Of a stretch of 24,702 nucleotides of DNA, positions 1 through 7,354 are shown one piece after another. The notes under the pieces were generated by a model. That model made no database searches and was not told the DNA's origin. It worked only from the letters and a program-made list of their open reading frames with translations. Made by a program: the position numbers and the translations under genes. Source of the stretch: a virus. The first letter of the stretch is position 1; the number at the start of each line of letters is the position of its first letter. The stretch spans positions 1-24,702 of IMG/VR virus record IMGVR_UViG_3300045120_000179; one strand, written 5' to 3'.

Positions 1-2055
1 CTCGCTGACGTTGAGCAGCAGGATCTGGCCCGAGGCTTTGGCGATGCCGGTCAGCGTCTCGTCGATATCGTCGACCGAGGACCCTGTCGCACTGGCCTTG
101 GCGCTCGCCGCGATCGACGTTTCTGTCGCGGTGTCGCCGCTGGTGCCGCCCAGGTCGGCCTCCTGGACCCCTACAGCGCGCTGCAGGTCCTGGAAGATAG
201 GATTGACCTCGTAGAGGTTCGGGTCGACTGGCGCACCCTTTACGGCCTGCACGACGGTGTTGATGTCAACACCAGGCTGCAGCCCGGCGACCGCGATCAG
301 CGCGTTGACCGGATGATTGCGGAAGGCTTCCAGGTCATCCTCGGACAACACGCCCTCGGCGTAGACCGTCTTCGGCCGATTCGCGATCCTATGTTCGCGC
401 AGCCCCTGGCGAGCCCGGTTCAGCTCGCGCTGCATCGGCCGGATGAGCGACACGTCGGAAAGCGGCCAAACGCGCCCATCAACCTCGTTGAACGCCGTCA
501 GAAACCATGGCCAAAAGCGGTCGGTGTAGACGTCGGGGCTCTTCGGCTCCTCGAGGAAATCGGAATAGCCGTCACAGATCAGGTAGACCAGGCCGTCCTT
601 CTTGTTGAACACCTCCCAGACCAGGCAATTGTCGGTGTCGCTGCTATCAATCGCTCCGTCGCCGCCACCGCTCGAGCCGCGCCCCCACACGGCGCGCGCT
701 CGCTCATAGTCGGTGCCGACATCGAGGCGATCATATGTCGAGTGGCTCTTCGACACGTCGACCTTGTAGATCTCCTGAATCTCGTTGACCGTCAGGCAGA
801 ATTCCTCGGCCACCCAGTCGCAACCGAGAAAGTCGCGCAGCTGTATGCAGTGCGGGTCGGGAATGATCGCCGTCGACTTAGGCCAAGAGAACAGCAGACC
901 CTCACGCACGACGACATCTTTTTCGCGCGCCAGATCGGCGAGCGTCAGCCGCAGCTGCTCGGCCGCGGCGCTGTCGGCTTCTACCTCGCCGTCGGCCAGG
1001 TCGGACGAAATACGCTCACTCAGATCAAGCTGCGCCTGCACGTCGGCAATGCGGCTGTCGATGTCCGGACCGGACTTCATCAGCCGCTGGAAACCGACGC
1101 GCGTCCAGCCAACGCCGGAGGTGGCCGCCCTGCGGACGGTCATCTTCATCATCGACTTGAATGGCTGCTGCTGCTCGGAGATCTCGTATTCGTAGAGGAT
1201 TTCGAGCGTGCGGGCGATCTTGTTGAGGATCGTCAGCTGCTGCTTGACGCTCTGCGCATCGGCGATCACCGCCTGCGCGTTGGTGATCTCCTCCATCGGC
1301 GGCATCATGGGCATAGGCGGCGACGGAGAGACGGCGCCAGGCGCGCCTTCGGGTCCCGGTGCACCAGGAGAGCCGCCGGCGTCCATCGGCGCTCCAGCGG
1401 GCGCCCCTGCCGGCGCGCCGGCCATCGGGCCGGGGGGCTGACTGCCCGGAGGCGGCATGCCGGGCGGTGAGGCGGCGTCCATACCGCCACCATTCGGCGC
1501 TCCAGGCAACGCCCCGGCGGCGGCCGCCTGACCGCCAATGCCGAGACCCAGCGATCGGCCGACACCCATCATCGCCACCATCGAGGCTTGCTGCGCCTGC
1601 TGGACGACACCTTGCGCCTGGGCGACCGACTCCATCGTGCCGTCCCAGACCGTCGACAGGATCCTGGCGCGGCGCCGGCAGCTCGCCTTCGGGTTCTTGG
1701 CGTAGACCGAAGCGACGCGCTTCTGGACATGCTGCAGCGTGATGTTGGCGACGTACATGTCGTCATCGGCGACGTCGCCATAGATCGACAGCTTCGGGTC
1801 CTCGTTCCACTGCGCACCGGCGACAAATTTCTGGTCGCGCTCCATCTGCCGAAACGGCCTGTCCCAGAACGTCTTGGCCTGCTTGACCATGCTGGTCATC
1901 GCGTTGACCAGAGCCTTACGGCGTTCATCCGGCTCGGGCGGATCGCGCTTGACCATCTGTTCGCCGGGCGGCGTCCGCGGCGGCGCCAGGACCGGATCCA
2001 GCGGCGGTTCGGCCAGCGGATCGTCGGCAGGCGGTTCAAACGGAGGTATTGCCAT
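1..2055 (-). CDS. Phage portal protein, C-terminus outside window
   Basis: This open frame runs from an ATG at 2055 to the left edge, giving 685 residues without a stop. The portal forms the dodecameric ring at the capsid vertex through which terminase pumps DNA. The call rests on the sequence pattern (N-terminal WDRPFRQMERDQKFVAGAQW, later YVANITLQHVQKRVASVYAKNP and a segment LIRPMQRELNRARQGLREHR, all typical of podovirus-type portals) and on its place after the large terminase. Residues about 165-255 are an unusual Gly/Pro/Ala/Met-rich insert with repeated GAP triplets, followed by a helical segment at 255-300. An in-frame GTG lies four codons upstream of the ATG, directly after a TAA stop, so the exact start is open; neither has a strong Shine-Dalgarno. 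The gene is separated from terminase by an opposite-strand HNH gene. Confidence 0.85.
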   Translation of the reverse strand, partial: MAIPPFEPPADDPLAEPPLDPVLAPPRTPPGEQMVKRDPPEPDERRKALVNAMTSMVKQAKTFWDRPFRQMERDQKFVAGAQWNEDPKLSIYGDVADDDMYVANITLQHVQKRVASVYAKNPKASCRRRARILSTVWDGTMESVAQAQGVVQQAQQASMVAMMGVGRSLGLGIGGQAAAAGALPGAPNGGGMDAASPPGMPPPGSQPPGPMAGAPAGAPAGAPMDAGGSPGAPGPEGAPGAVSPSPPMPMMPPMEEITNAQAVIADAQSVKQQLTILNKIARTLEILYEYEISEQQQPFKSMMKMTVRRAATSGVGWTRVGFQRLMKSGPDIDSRIADVQAQLDLSERISSDLADGEVEADSAAAEQLRLTLADLAREKDVVVREGLLFSWPKSTAIIPDPHCIQLRDFLGCDWVAEEFCLTVNEIQEIYKVDVSKSHSTYDRLDVGTDYERARAVWGRGSSGGGDGAIDSSDTDNCLVWEVFNKKDGLVYLICDGYSDFLEEPKSPDVYTDRFWPWFLTAFNEVDGRVWPLSDVSLIRPMQRELNRARQGLREHRIANRPKTVYAEGVLSEDDLEAFRNHPVNALIAVAGLQPGVDINTVVQAVKGAPVDPNLYEVNPIFQDLQRAVGVQEADLGGTSGDTATETSIAASAKASATGSSVDDIDETLTGIAKASGQILLLNVSE

Positions 2056-2083
2056 CGGCTTATCCACTTACTACGGATGGTGG

Positions 2084-2545
2084 ATGTCCCGCGCCTATTA
2101 CGGCCGAAACGGCCGCCCCGAACACAAGACGAAACTCTACCGGGTTTGGAACGCTATGAAAGAACGGTGCCGGAATCCGAATGACCGATACTACGCCATT
2201 TACGGCGGCCGTGGCGTCGGCGTCTGCACAACGTGGCAGCACGACTTCCTCGCGTTCAAAACGTGGGCGCTGCAGACCGGGTATGGCGAAGGCTTGATGC
2301 TTGATCGCATCGACAACGAAAGCGGCTATAGGCCTGACAATTGCCGCTGGGCCACGCCAACGGAGCAGATGCGAAACAGGCGCAGCAATCGCCCTGTAAT
2401 CCGCTCTGACGACAAATGGTATCCGACGATGGTGGCGGCTGCGGAAGACGTGGGCGCCCTCAAGCAAGGCATATATAAAGCCTGCCAGGGGAAGATTAAA
2501 ACCTCTAGCGGCTACGGTTGGCGCTACGCTCATCACCATCCCTGA
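2084..2545 (+). CDS. Free-standing HNH-type homing endonuclease with NUMOD1-like tail
   Basis: The 153-aa protein matches a common phage endonuclease family. It has LYRVWNAMKERCRNP at about 18-32, YGGRGVGVC at 40-48, and LMLDRIDNESGYRPDNCRWA at 71-90 followed by TEQMRNRRSN, which is the HNH-like core. Residues about 105-148 (VAAAEDVGALKQGIYKACQG, then KTSSGYGWRYA) resemble a NUMOD1 DNA-binding module. The frame stays open upstream to 1874, but that part is a shadow of portal, so the ATG at 2084 is chosen. It is the only rightward gene in the structural arm, sits between terminase and portal, and its last 13 bases overlap the terminase 3' end in convergent orientation. Its own promoter would have to lie inside the portal coding region. 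Such genes are usually selfish mobile elements; activity here is inferred. Confidence 0.85.
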   Translation: MSRAYYGRNGRPEHKTKLYRVWNAMKERCRNPNDRYYAIYGGRGVGVCTTWQHDFLAFKTWALQTGYGEGLMLDRIDNESGYRPDNCRWATPTEQMRNRRSNRPVIRSDDKWYPTMVAAAEDVGALKQGIYKACQGKIKTSSGYGWRYAHHHP

Positions 2546-4095
2546 CGCACGGCGGCGTTCTTCTCGCGACGCTCGCGCTTCGAACTCTCGCGCACCCACG
2601 CCAGCGTGCCGCTCTTCGGCTCCGGCTTTTCCTTACGCTTCGGCGTCGGCGGAACGTGCAGGTTCAGCCCGTAGCCAATCCAGCTCAATGCGTCGACGAA
2701 GTCATCGTGGACCCCGAAGGGGAACTGTAACATTTCCTGGCGTGCCTGCATCCACCAGGGCGCGTGCGTCGGGAAGAACACCATGCCCATGGCGATGCGC
2801 GCCATGATCGACTGGGCGCGGGCCTTCTTGTCGGCGATCGGCGTCACCTCGAACACGGAGCAGAAGGTATTCCGCTCGACCATACGCTTACGCAAGAACG
2901 GTCCGATGGATTTGCTGATGTGGCCGCGCTCGGCCCACCACAGCAACGGCTTGTACTTGACCACCAGGTCAATCATTTTTTCGACGACGACATTGGTCGA
3001 GTAGTGGCCCCAGACCAGGTCCTCCATCACCCAGATGTGCTGGTCCTCGTCGATGCCGATGACCATGCAGCAGGTCTTGTCACGGTCCTGGTGCAACGAC
3101 ACCGCGTGATCGGAGGCCGCGAAAAAGCGCAGCTTGTCGTTCGGCGGGCGCTCATTGCGCGCGTAGGTCCGGATGCCTTCGGCGGGGAAGAAATTGCCCT
3201 TCTCAGGAGTTGGGCTGCCCTGATACAGCGCCTGAAAACCGCGAGGATCGGCGGCGCGCATCTCTTCCAAGTAAGTCGTAGGAAAACGCTCGGGCCAGAG
3301 CGCCTCCCCCTCTTTCCTGCCGAGCGGATCTCCAGATCCGAGCGACAGGGCGGGGAGGTCAATGATCCGCCACTTCGGACCTTCGACAGGTGAGTAATCG
3401 GGGTTGCGCGGATCGGTCAGACGGCCGACCAGGTCGTCCTCGTGCCAGCGCGTCTGGATGATGACGATCCAGCCGACCGAGCTGAGCAGGCGCGTCTTGG
3501 CGACCTGGTTGTACCAGGACCACAGCTTGTTGCGCGTCACCAGGCTGTCCGCCTCGACGCGGTCCTTGATCGGATCGTCGATGACCAGGCCGATCGAGCC
3601 GCGGCCGGTAATTGCCGAGCCGCGGCCGACGAAGAACACCTTGCCCTGCTGGTCGGTCTCGATGCGATCGACCGAAGCGGTGGTCAGCGGCACGCCGGGA
3701 AAGACCTGCTGGAAGACTGGATCCTCGATGAACTGCCGGACCTCGCGGCCGAAGTCCCAGGAGAGCTTGTCGCTATAGGTCGCCAGGATGAGGGACTCGG
3801 CCGGGTGGCGGCCCATGAACCAGGCCGGGAACAGCCGCGAGCTCAGCTGCGATTTGCCGTGCCTCGGCGGCACGTTGATGATGAGACGGCGGATCTTGCC
3901 GGCCTCGACCTGCTCGAGCGCCGCGGCGATCACGCGGTTGTGCTTGGTTGTGATGTACTGCGATCGGGTGGCGTCGTCCGGCGCCGCCGGATCCGGCATC
4001 ATGAAACGAGCAAACATATGTAAGTCATCTTTGGCCGCGATGGCCGCGCGCCGCCTGAGCAGCGCGCGGAGATAGCGCGGATCAGGCCGCGTCAC
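2533..4095 (-). CDS. terL: Terminase large subunit (ATPase/nuclease)
   Basis: This 520-aa protein is the DNA-packaging motor, an ATPase with a nuclease that cuts concatemers at the portal. Walker A is VPPRHGKS at residues 75-82, Walker B is GLVIDDPI at 169-176, and a coupling motif IIQTRWHEDDL is near 213-223. The RNase H-like nuclease domain shows an Asp in AASDHA near 329, Glu389 in WWAERG and Asp residues in VHDDFVDAL near 462-470, a plausible metal-binding triad. The length is normal for the family. The start is a GTG at 4095, three bases after the TGA of the upstream gene, so translation is probably coupled. The C-terminus is basic and Lys/Arg-rich. The stop overlaps the 3' end of the opposing HNH gene by 13 bases. 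Confidence 0.97.
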   Translation of the reverse strand: MTRPDPRYLRALLRRRAAIAAKDDLHMFARFMMPDPAAPDDATRSQYITTKHNRVIAAALEQVEAGKIRRLIINVPPRHGKSQLSSRLFPAWFMGRHPAESLILATYSDKLSWDFGREVRQFIEDPVFQQVFPGVPLTTASVDRIETDQQGKVFFVGRGSAITGRGSIGLVIDDPIKDRVEADSLVTRNKLWSWYNQVAKTRLLSSVGWIVIIQTRWHEDDLVGRLTDPRNPDYSPVEGPKWRIIDLPALSLGSGDPLGRKEGEALWPERFPTTYLEEMRAADPRGFQALYQGSPTPEKGNFFPAEGIRTYARNERPPNDKLRFFAASDHAVSLHQDRDKTCCMVIGIDEDQHIWVMEDLVWGHYSTNVVVEKMIDLVVKYKPLLWWAERGHISKSIGPFLRKRMVERNTFCSVFEVTPIADKKARAQSIMARIAMGMVFFPTHAPWWMQARQEMLQFPFGVHDDFVDALSWIGYGLNLHVPPTPKRKEKPEPKSGTLAWVRESSKRERREKNAAVRQGW

Positions 4096-4098
4096 CGC

Positions 4099-4707
4099 TC
4101 ACTTCTTCTTCGGCTTGGGGTCGTCCTTGTGCTCGGCGCGCGACAGCGGCGTGCCGCCGGCGGTGCCGAACTGCTCGGCGGACCGCTCCGCGGCGCGCTT
4201 GGTGGCGACGGCGTCGCGATCGGCCGGCGGCACGTCGGTAAGGTCGTCTTCCTCCTCGTTGATGCCGGCCCGCGCCGCGGCGCGATCGGCGATATTGCCC
4301 ATGCTGTCCGGCTCAGGCGCCGTGTGCTCGTCGGCACGCGTTGCCTTGGCCGGCGACGGCCGCAGACCCATCGGATTGGCGCGCGGGTCGTCGAGATCGT
4401 CGGGATCGTAATCCAGCGTCGCCGGGTCGCGGACCCAGCTCTCGTCGCGGTAGAGCAGCTCGGCTGCGGTGCGCAGCGCGCTCACCACCTGCTGCTTGTC
4501 GGCGCGGCCCTGGAAGCTTTTGATGATCTTGGTGAATTCGTCGCGGATGTCATCATCCGGCATCGCCACGACCTTGGTCTTGTGCTCACCCTTACCGCTC
4601 GGACCCTTGGTCTGGTCGTAACCGCCGGTCGCCTTCCGATTGCGCTCCTCGGCCTCTTCCGCCGCCTTGATCTCGGCAGCCGACATGTTTCTCTGGTCTT
4701 TGGCCAT
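4099..4707 (-). CDS. Charged 202-aa protein upstream of terminase; positional small-terminase candidate
   Basis: No family is recognised. The protein is highly charged, with an N-terminal Glu/Ala/Arg-rich helix (residues 9-25), a compact helical segment at 56-91 ending in LLYRDESW, a disordered Asp/Pro-rich middle and a Lys-rich end (DDPKPKKK). The 56-91 segment resembles segments in the next two upstream genes, which suggests a shared module. It lies directly before terL, the usual place of a small terminase subunit, but no helix-turn-helix is evident, so that role is only positional. A start ATG at 4707 follows the previous stop (4724) by 16 bases, with AGGAGCATGGCG just upstream giving a good Shine-Dalgarno. 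Confidence 0.75.
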   Translation of the reverse strand: MAKDQRNMSAAEIKAAEEAEERNRKATGGYDQTKGPSGKGEHKTKVVAMPDDDIRDEFTKIIKSFQGRADKQQVVSALRTAAELLYRDESWVRDPATLDYDPDDLDDPRANPMGLRPSPAKATRADEHTAPEPDSMGNIADRAAARAGINEEEDDLTDVPPADRDAVATKRAAERSAEQFGTAGGTPLSRAEHKDDPKPKKK

Positions 4708-4723
4708 CTCGCCATGCTCCTGT

Positions 4724-5170
4724 TCAGGTGAAGGTGAAATCGACCGCTGCGGTGCGCAGCGATCCCGTATGCACTTCCACCGGGCATACCGCCGGGACCA
4801 CGAACAGCGAGGGCTTGACGCCGGTCGTCAGCTCGGTGTCGGAGACCATCGTCGTCGGTTCGGCATTGCCGTTGAAGACGATGATTGAATCAGGGGTGAA
4901 GCCGGTGCCGATCACCGACATGGTGATGTCGGCGGCATCGCCGGCGATCGCGGTGTCCGGCTCCAGACTGTCGAGTGTCGGCTCGGCCACCGGCTCAGGC
5001 GGCTCGGGAGCACCCTCGTAGGTCGTCCAAGTCTCGTCGCGATAGACCGTTTCGGCCGCCATCTCGATGACGCGACGCGCTCGCTCCTTCGGCAGCACGT
5101 TGTGAAACGGCGTAATCGCCGCGTCCAATGCGTCGGACAATGCCTGTTCGTTTTCCTCGATGGTGGCCAC
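4724..5170 (-). CDS. Small protein with IPT/TIG Ig-like domain
   Basis: The frame is open back to 5230, but the GTG at 5170 is preferred: GAGGAGG lies about 6 bases upstream and immediately follows the stop of the previous gene. The resulting 148 residues have two parts. Residues about 11-48 are helical and end in TVYRDETW, matching the module seen in the neighbour at 4099-4707. Residues about 64-148, from PTLDSLEPDTAIAG through VIGTGFTPDSIIVFNG to the end, have the pattern of an IPT/TIG immunoglobulin-like fold. In phages such domains decorate virions or tails and may bind carbohydrate on the cell surface; the actual location here is unknown. A second IPT/TIG gene is at 6713-7105. Confidence 0.8.
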   Translation of the reverse strand: MATIEENEQALSDALDAAITPFHNVLPKERARRVIEMAAETVYRDETWTTYEGAPEPPEPVAEPTLDSLEPDTAIAGDAADITMSVIGTGFTPDSIIVFNGNAEPTTMVSDTELTTGVKPSLFVVPAVCPVEVHTGSLRTAAVDFTFT

Positions 5171-5181
5171 GGCTGCCCTCC

Positions 5182-5412
5182 TCAGGCTGCTTCTGGATCT
5201 TCCGGATTTACGTCCTTGGGCTGCGGCCAATCATAGTTGACACGATCACGCTGGCCTTCCAGCGAATCGATCACCTCCACCTTGGACAGCCTGCCGCGGT
5301 ACGTATCGATCAGCTCGGCCAGGGCGAGCTCGAAATTCTTGATTGGCTCATTAGCGTTCGGCATTGCGTCCTCCCAGCCAGGGCTGGCTTTGACTTCGGC
5401 GAATGTGATCAC
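5182..5412 (-). CDS. Hypothetical 76-aa protein with shared helical module
   Basis: No family is recognised. The gene starts with GTG at 5412 inside a GTGA overlap with the two-TM gene before it. Residues about 27-62, with LAELIDTYRGRLSKVEVIDS at their centre and NYDW at their end, resemble the helical modules of the two following genes, which end in YRDETW and YRDESW. The last dozen residues are acidic and proline-containing (PKDVNPEDPEAA). The similarity is by eye and weaker than that between the other two copies. Its stop codon abuts the Shine-Dalgarno of the next gene. Confidence 0.65.
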   Translation of the reverse strand: MITFAEVKASPGWEDAMPNANEPIKNFELALAELIDTYRGRLSKVEVIDSLEGQRDRVNYDWPQPKDVNPEDPEAA

Positions 5413-5627
5413 GACGCGAGCCTCGGCAGATGCAGGTCACCGCCGAGACCGATCAGGTTCAACAACAGCACGATAATGATCAGCACCATCAGCACCATCA
5501 ACGCAATCTTGATGATGCGATTCGGCGGGTCCGGAATCGGGACCGTGTCGAGCACGTAGATGCAGAGCCAGTAGAGTAGGCCCAGCACGAGCAGGTAGAT
5601 GATCAGGGTGATGAGTCCGGAGATCAC
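5409..5627 (-). CDS. Two-TM small membrane protein, holin candidate
   Basis: The 72-aa product has two hydrophobic segments, about residues 4-26 (LITLIIYLLVLGLLYWLCIY) and 40-62 (IKIALMVLMVLIIIVLLLNL), joined by a short loop with VPIPDPPNR. This resembles small membrane proteins of the Thivi_2564-like type, which occur in phages and bacteria. The endolysin three genes upstream has no signal peptide, so a membrane partner is needed for its release and this is the best holin candidate in the window; that function is inferred. The start is GTG at 5627, overlapping the previous TGA (GTGA), and the stop overlaps the next GTG in the same way, so it is translationally coupled on both sides. Confidence 0.75.
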   Translation of the reverse strand: MISGLITLIIYLLVLGLLYWLCIYVLDTVPIPDPPNRIIKIALMVLMVLIIIVLLLNLIGLGGDLHLPRLAS

Positions 5628-5863
5628 GGCTTGCCCTCCATCAGCTTGCGCACCGTATCACAATCCTCCGCAACGCTCGTGAATGAGCCATCGGCCAGCC
5701 TGATCACACATTGCACGGCGTCGGCTAAAACCTTGTTCGCGCCGCCCTGCGGCGGGGTCGACAGCAGCTGCGTGACCTGGCGCGGGTTAATCAAAACGAT
5801 GCGGCCGTCGATCATGTGCAGCATGACCAGCGCGACGGCGGCGACCGTGATAACACCCGTCAT
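5624..5863 (-). CDS. Small protein with N-terminal TM and FlbD-like segment
   Basis: The 79-aa protein begins with a hydrophobic stretch (GVITVAAVALVMLHM, about residues 3-17). It is followed by a compact domain: GRIVLINPRQVTQLL, then VQCVIRLADGSFTSV and DTVRKLMEG. The order 'NPxQV ... V.L.DG....V.E....V..LM' resembles the short FlbD-like fold found in many alphaproteobacterial and phage small proteins. It starts in an ATGA overlap with the coiled-coil gene and ends in a GTGA overlap with the two-TM gene, inside the lysis cluster. With its single TM it could be a lysis accessory such as an antiholin or spanin component; no lipobox is visible, so this stays open. Confidence 0.65.
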   Translation of the reverse strand: MTGVITVAAVALVMLHMIDGRIVLINPRQVTQLLSTPPQGGANKVLADAVQCVIRLADGSFTSVAEDCDTVRKLMEGKP

Positions 5864-6054
5864 TCCTTCTTGTTCGCCTTCTCAACCAGCCGTTCGAGTC
5901 GCGTCGACGGGCGGACGGCCAGCGCCTTGTCGATCATCTCGCACAGCGTCCTGACGATCTCGGCGAGATTGCCCGGCAAGGAAAGCAGCGTCAGCCGGTC
6001 GCGCACGACAGCCAGGGTCTTCTCGAGCTCGGCGATGCGCTGCTCGGCCCTCAC
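5860..6054 (-). CDS. Small coiled-coil protein in lysis cluster
   Basis: The true product is about 64 residues, starting at the GTG at 6054 that overlaps the endolysin TGA (GTGA); the frame is open further upstream only as a shadow of endolysin. The sequence is helical and charged: AEQRIAELEKTLAVVRDRL predicts a short coiled coil, followed by a second helix (NLAEIVRTLCEMIDKALAV) and a basic tail RLERLVEKANKKE. Its stop overlaps the next start as ATGA. No family is recognised. The position between endolysin and two small membrane proteins suggests a lysis or virion accessory role. Confidence 0.65.
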   Translation of the reverse strand: MRAEQRIAELEKTLAVVRDRLTLLSLPGNLAEIVRTLCEMIDKALAVRPSTRLERLVEKANKKE

Positions 6055-6716
6055 GGCTCGACCACCAACCCGTTGACGATGACGCGCAGGCCCCTCGGCA
6101 CGCTGAGCGTCACCGGCTCCGACGGCACCCCCGGGTCCGTCACGTCGTCGACCCAGGCTTCCTGCAGCGCCGCCAGGAAGACCTCGTGATAGCCGGCGAT
6201 CTCGACGTCGCAATCATGGCCGTTGACGATCTCGCGGGCGCCGACCGGATCATCGGTGTCGTCGTTGAAATACTCGCCGAGCTTGCGGCCGGTGAAAAAC
6301 CCCTCACTCATGCCCCTGAACAGGATCCGCGCAGATATCAGACTATCCAGCGCCACTTCGGGATGCGCCACCAGATCGCGATCGCCGACCAGGCCGAGCA
6401 TGGCGCTGGCGTTCCTATAGTTGGTTTCCCAGGTAAGCATGACAAATCCGCGACCGATATACGGCCAGTACTCTTTGCTTTGTAAATATTCCTGGGAGCC
6501 ATATTCAGTAATAGGCCACATTTTCGTGGCGCATTCTTTGTAAACCGTGGCCAAAACGTACGCCAACCACCTAACGTCATCCATCGGCGTGCCGGTCTGC
6601 TCGCCCTCCCAAAGACCGAGAATGACGTTCTGGCCGTCGACCTGTTGCTGATCGAGGGCGCCGGAAAACAGCCGGCCGCGAACCTGGTCGAAATAGATGC
6701 CGCGGTCGAAGGTCAT
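6051..6716 (-). CDS. GH19 chitinase-like endolysin
   Basis: The 221-aa protein is a probable peptidoglycan hydrolase acting at lysis. The pattern LAYVLATVYKECATKMWPI (residues 51-69) places the likely catalytic Glu at 61. YIGRGFVMLTWETNYRNASA (86-105) is the hallmark of GH19-like phage lysozymes, and AREIVNGHD (160-168) with AGYHEVFLAAL completes the family pattern. There is no signal peptide, so release should depend on a holin. Residues about 190-221 form a Pro/Val-rich tail beyond the catalytic domain, of unknown role. It starts in an ATGA overlap with the IPT/TIG gene upstream and heads a run of four tiny coupled genes, an unusual place between tail fibres and terminase. Confidence 0.9.
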   Translation of the reverse strand: MTFDRGIYFDQVRGRLFSGALDQQQVDGQNVILGLWEGEQTGTPMDDVRWLAYVLATVYKECATKMWPITEYGSQEYLQSKEYWPYIGRGFVMLTWETNYRNASAMLGLVGDRDLVAHPEVALDSLISARILFRGMSEGFFTGRKLGEYFNDDTDDPVGAREIVNGHDCDVEIAGYHEVFLAALQEAWVDDVTDPGVPSEPVTLSVPRGLRVIVNGLVVEP

Positions 6717-7105
6717 GGCGTAAAGCTCAAGCCCTTCGGCGCCGTCTGGAACACGCCCTTACGCACCGAAATGTCCCACTTGGCCGGCGGCGTCACCAGG
6801 CTGGGCTTGACCAGGATGGTCATCGACGTCGCCGAGACGAAAGTCTTGGTGAAAGGGGTATTGTTGACCAGCACCTCGTCGGTCGCCGCGAAATTGGTGC
6901 CGGTCAGCGTGATCGTGGCGTCAGGAGCGGCGCCGTTGGCGACCAGGGTGACCGGGCTGATCGAGGCCAGCGTCGGAATGTTGGTCGTGTTGGCCGACAT
7001 CCACGCCATGGCGTTCTCGGCGTGGAGAACATGGTAGGTCTTGCCGTCATCGCCGTTGAGGACGACCTTGTCGTCGCCGCGTACGCGGAAGCTGGTGATC
7101 TGCAT
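6713..7105 (-). CDS. Small IPT/TIG-domain structural protein
   Basis: The 130-aa product has an N-terminal part (residues 1-40, with VVLNGDDGKTYHVLHAENAM and AWM) that resembles the small 80-aa and 67-aa proteins upstream (ENGVEWHLTTASEVGDWL). This is followed by an IPT/TIG Ig-like domain from about 43 (IPTLASISPVTLVANG, ITLTGTNFAATDEVLVNN) to the end. It could be a virion or tail decoration protein. The start ATG at 7105 has GGAG about 9 bases upstream, and the stop is in an ATGA overlap with the endolysin start. The fused arrangement suggests domain shuffling between neighbouring small genes. Confidence 0.8.
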   Translation of the reverse strand: MQITSFRVRGDDKVVLNGDDGKTYHVLHAENAMAWMSANTTNIPTLASISPVTLVANGAAPDATITLTGTNFAATDEVLVNNTPFTKTFVSATSMTILVKPSLVTPPAKWDISVRKGVFQTAPKGLSFTP

Positions 7106-7107
7106 GG

Positions 7108-7350
7108 CTATTTTCTCCGTTTCCTGGGGGCAGGCGGCTCCTCTGCCGGCTTCGCCTCCGGTGGTGGTTCATAGGCCCGCACCGTGCCGCCGTCCTCGAC
7201 GTAGCGCAGCCAGTCGCCGACCTCGCTGGCAGTGGTGAGATGCCACTCGACGCCGTTCTCGTCGGTGCAGATGATGCGCTGCTCGCCGGACTTCAGGTTG
7301 GCGTCGGCCATCTCGTCGGGCGGGGCTTGGACACAAGAGACGTAGGGCAC
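7108..7350 (-). CDS. Small fibre-partner protein, downstream copy
   Basis: The 80-aa protein begins MPYVSCVQAPPDEMADAN and contains CTDENGVEWHLTTASEVGDW. It is a clear duplicate of the 67-aa protein at 8445-8648, differing mainly in a C-terminal extension rich in Pro, Glu and Lys/Arg (PPAPRKRRK). It starts with GTG at 7350, four bases after the fibre stop. Each copy follows its own fibre gene, so a role as fibre chaperone, connector or assembly factor is plausible but not shown. No known family is recognised. Confidence 0.75.
   Translation of the reverse strand: MPYVSCVQAPPDEMADANLKSGEQRIICTDENGVEWHLTTASEVGDWLRYVEDGGTVRAYEPPPEAKPAEEPPAPRKRRK
7181..7350. repeat. Duplicated partner-gene DNA (second copy at 8479-8648)
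   Basis: The 170 bases here and at 8479-8648 align without gaps, with about 13 differences counted by eye. They encode the conserved part of the two small fibre-partner proteins. Most differences sit near the start codon, while the central roughly 100 bases differ at only two positions. Confidence 0.9.
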
Positions 7351-7354
7351 GGGT

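Noticed and set aside
313-1470. Long rightward frame opposite portal
   Set aside because: It is antisense to the portal frame, with a His/Arg/Asp/Leu composition typical of the reverse of high-GC coding DNA and no recognisable domain.
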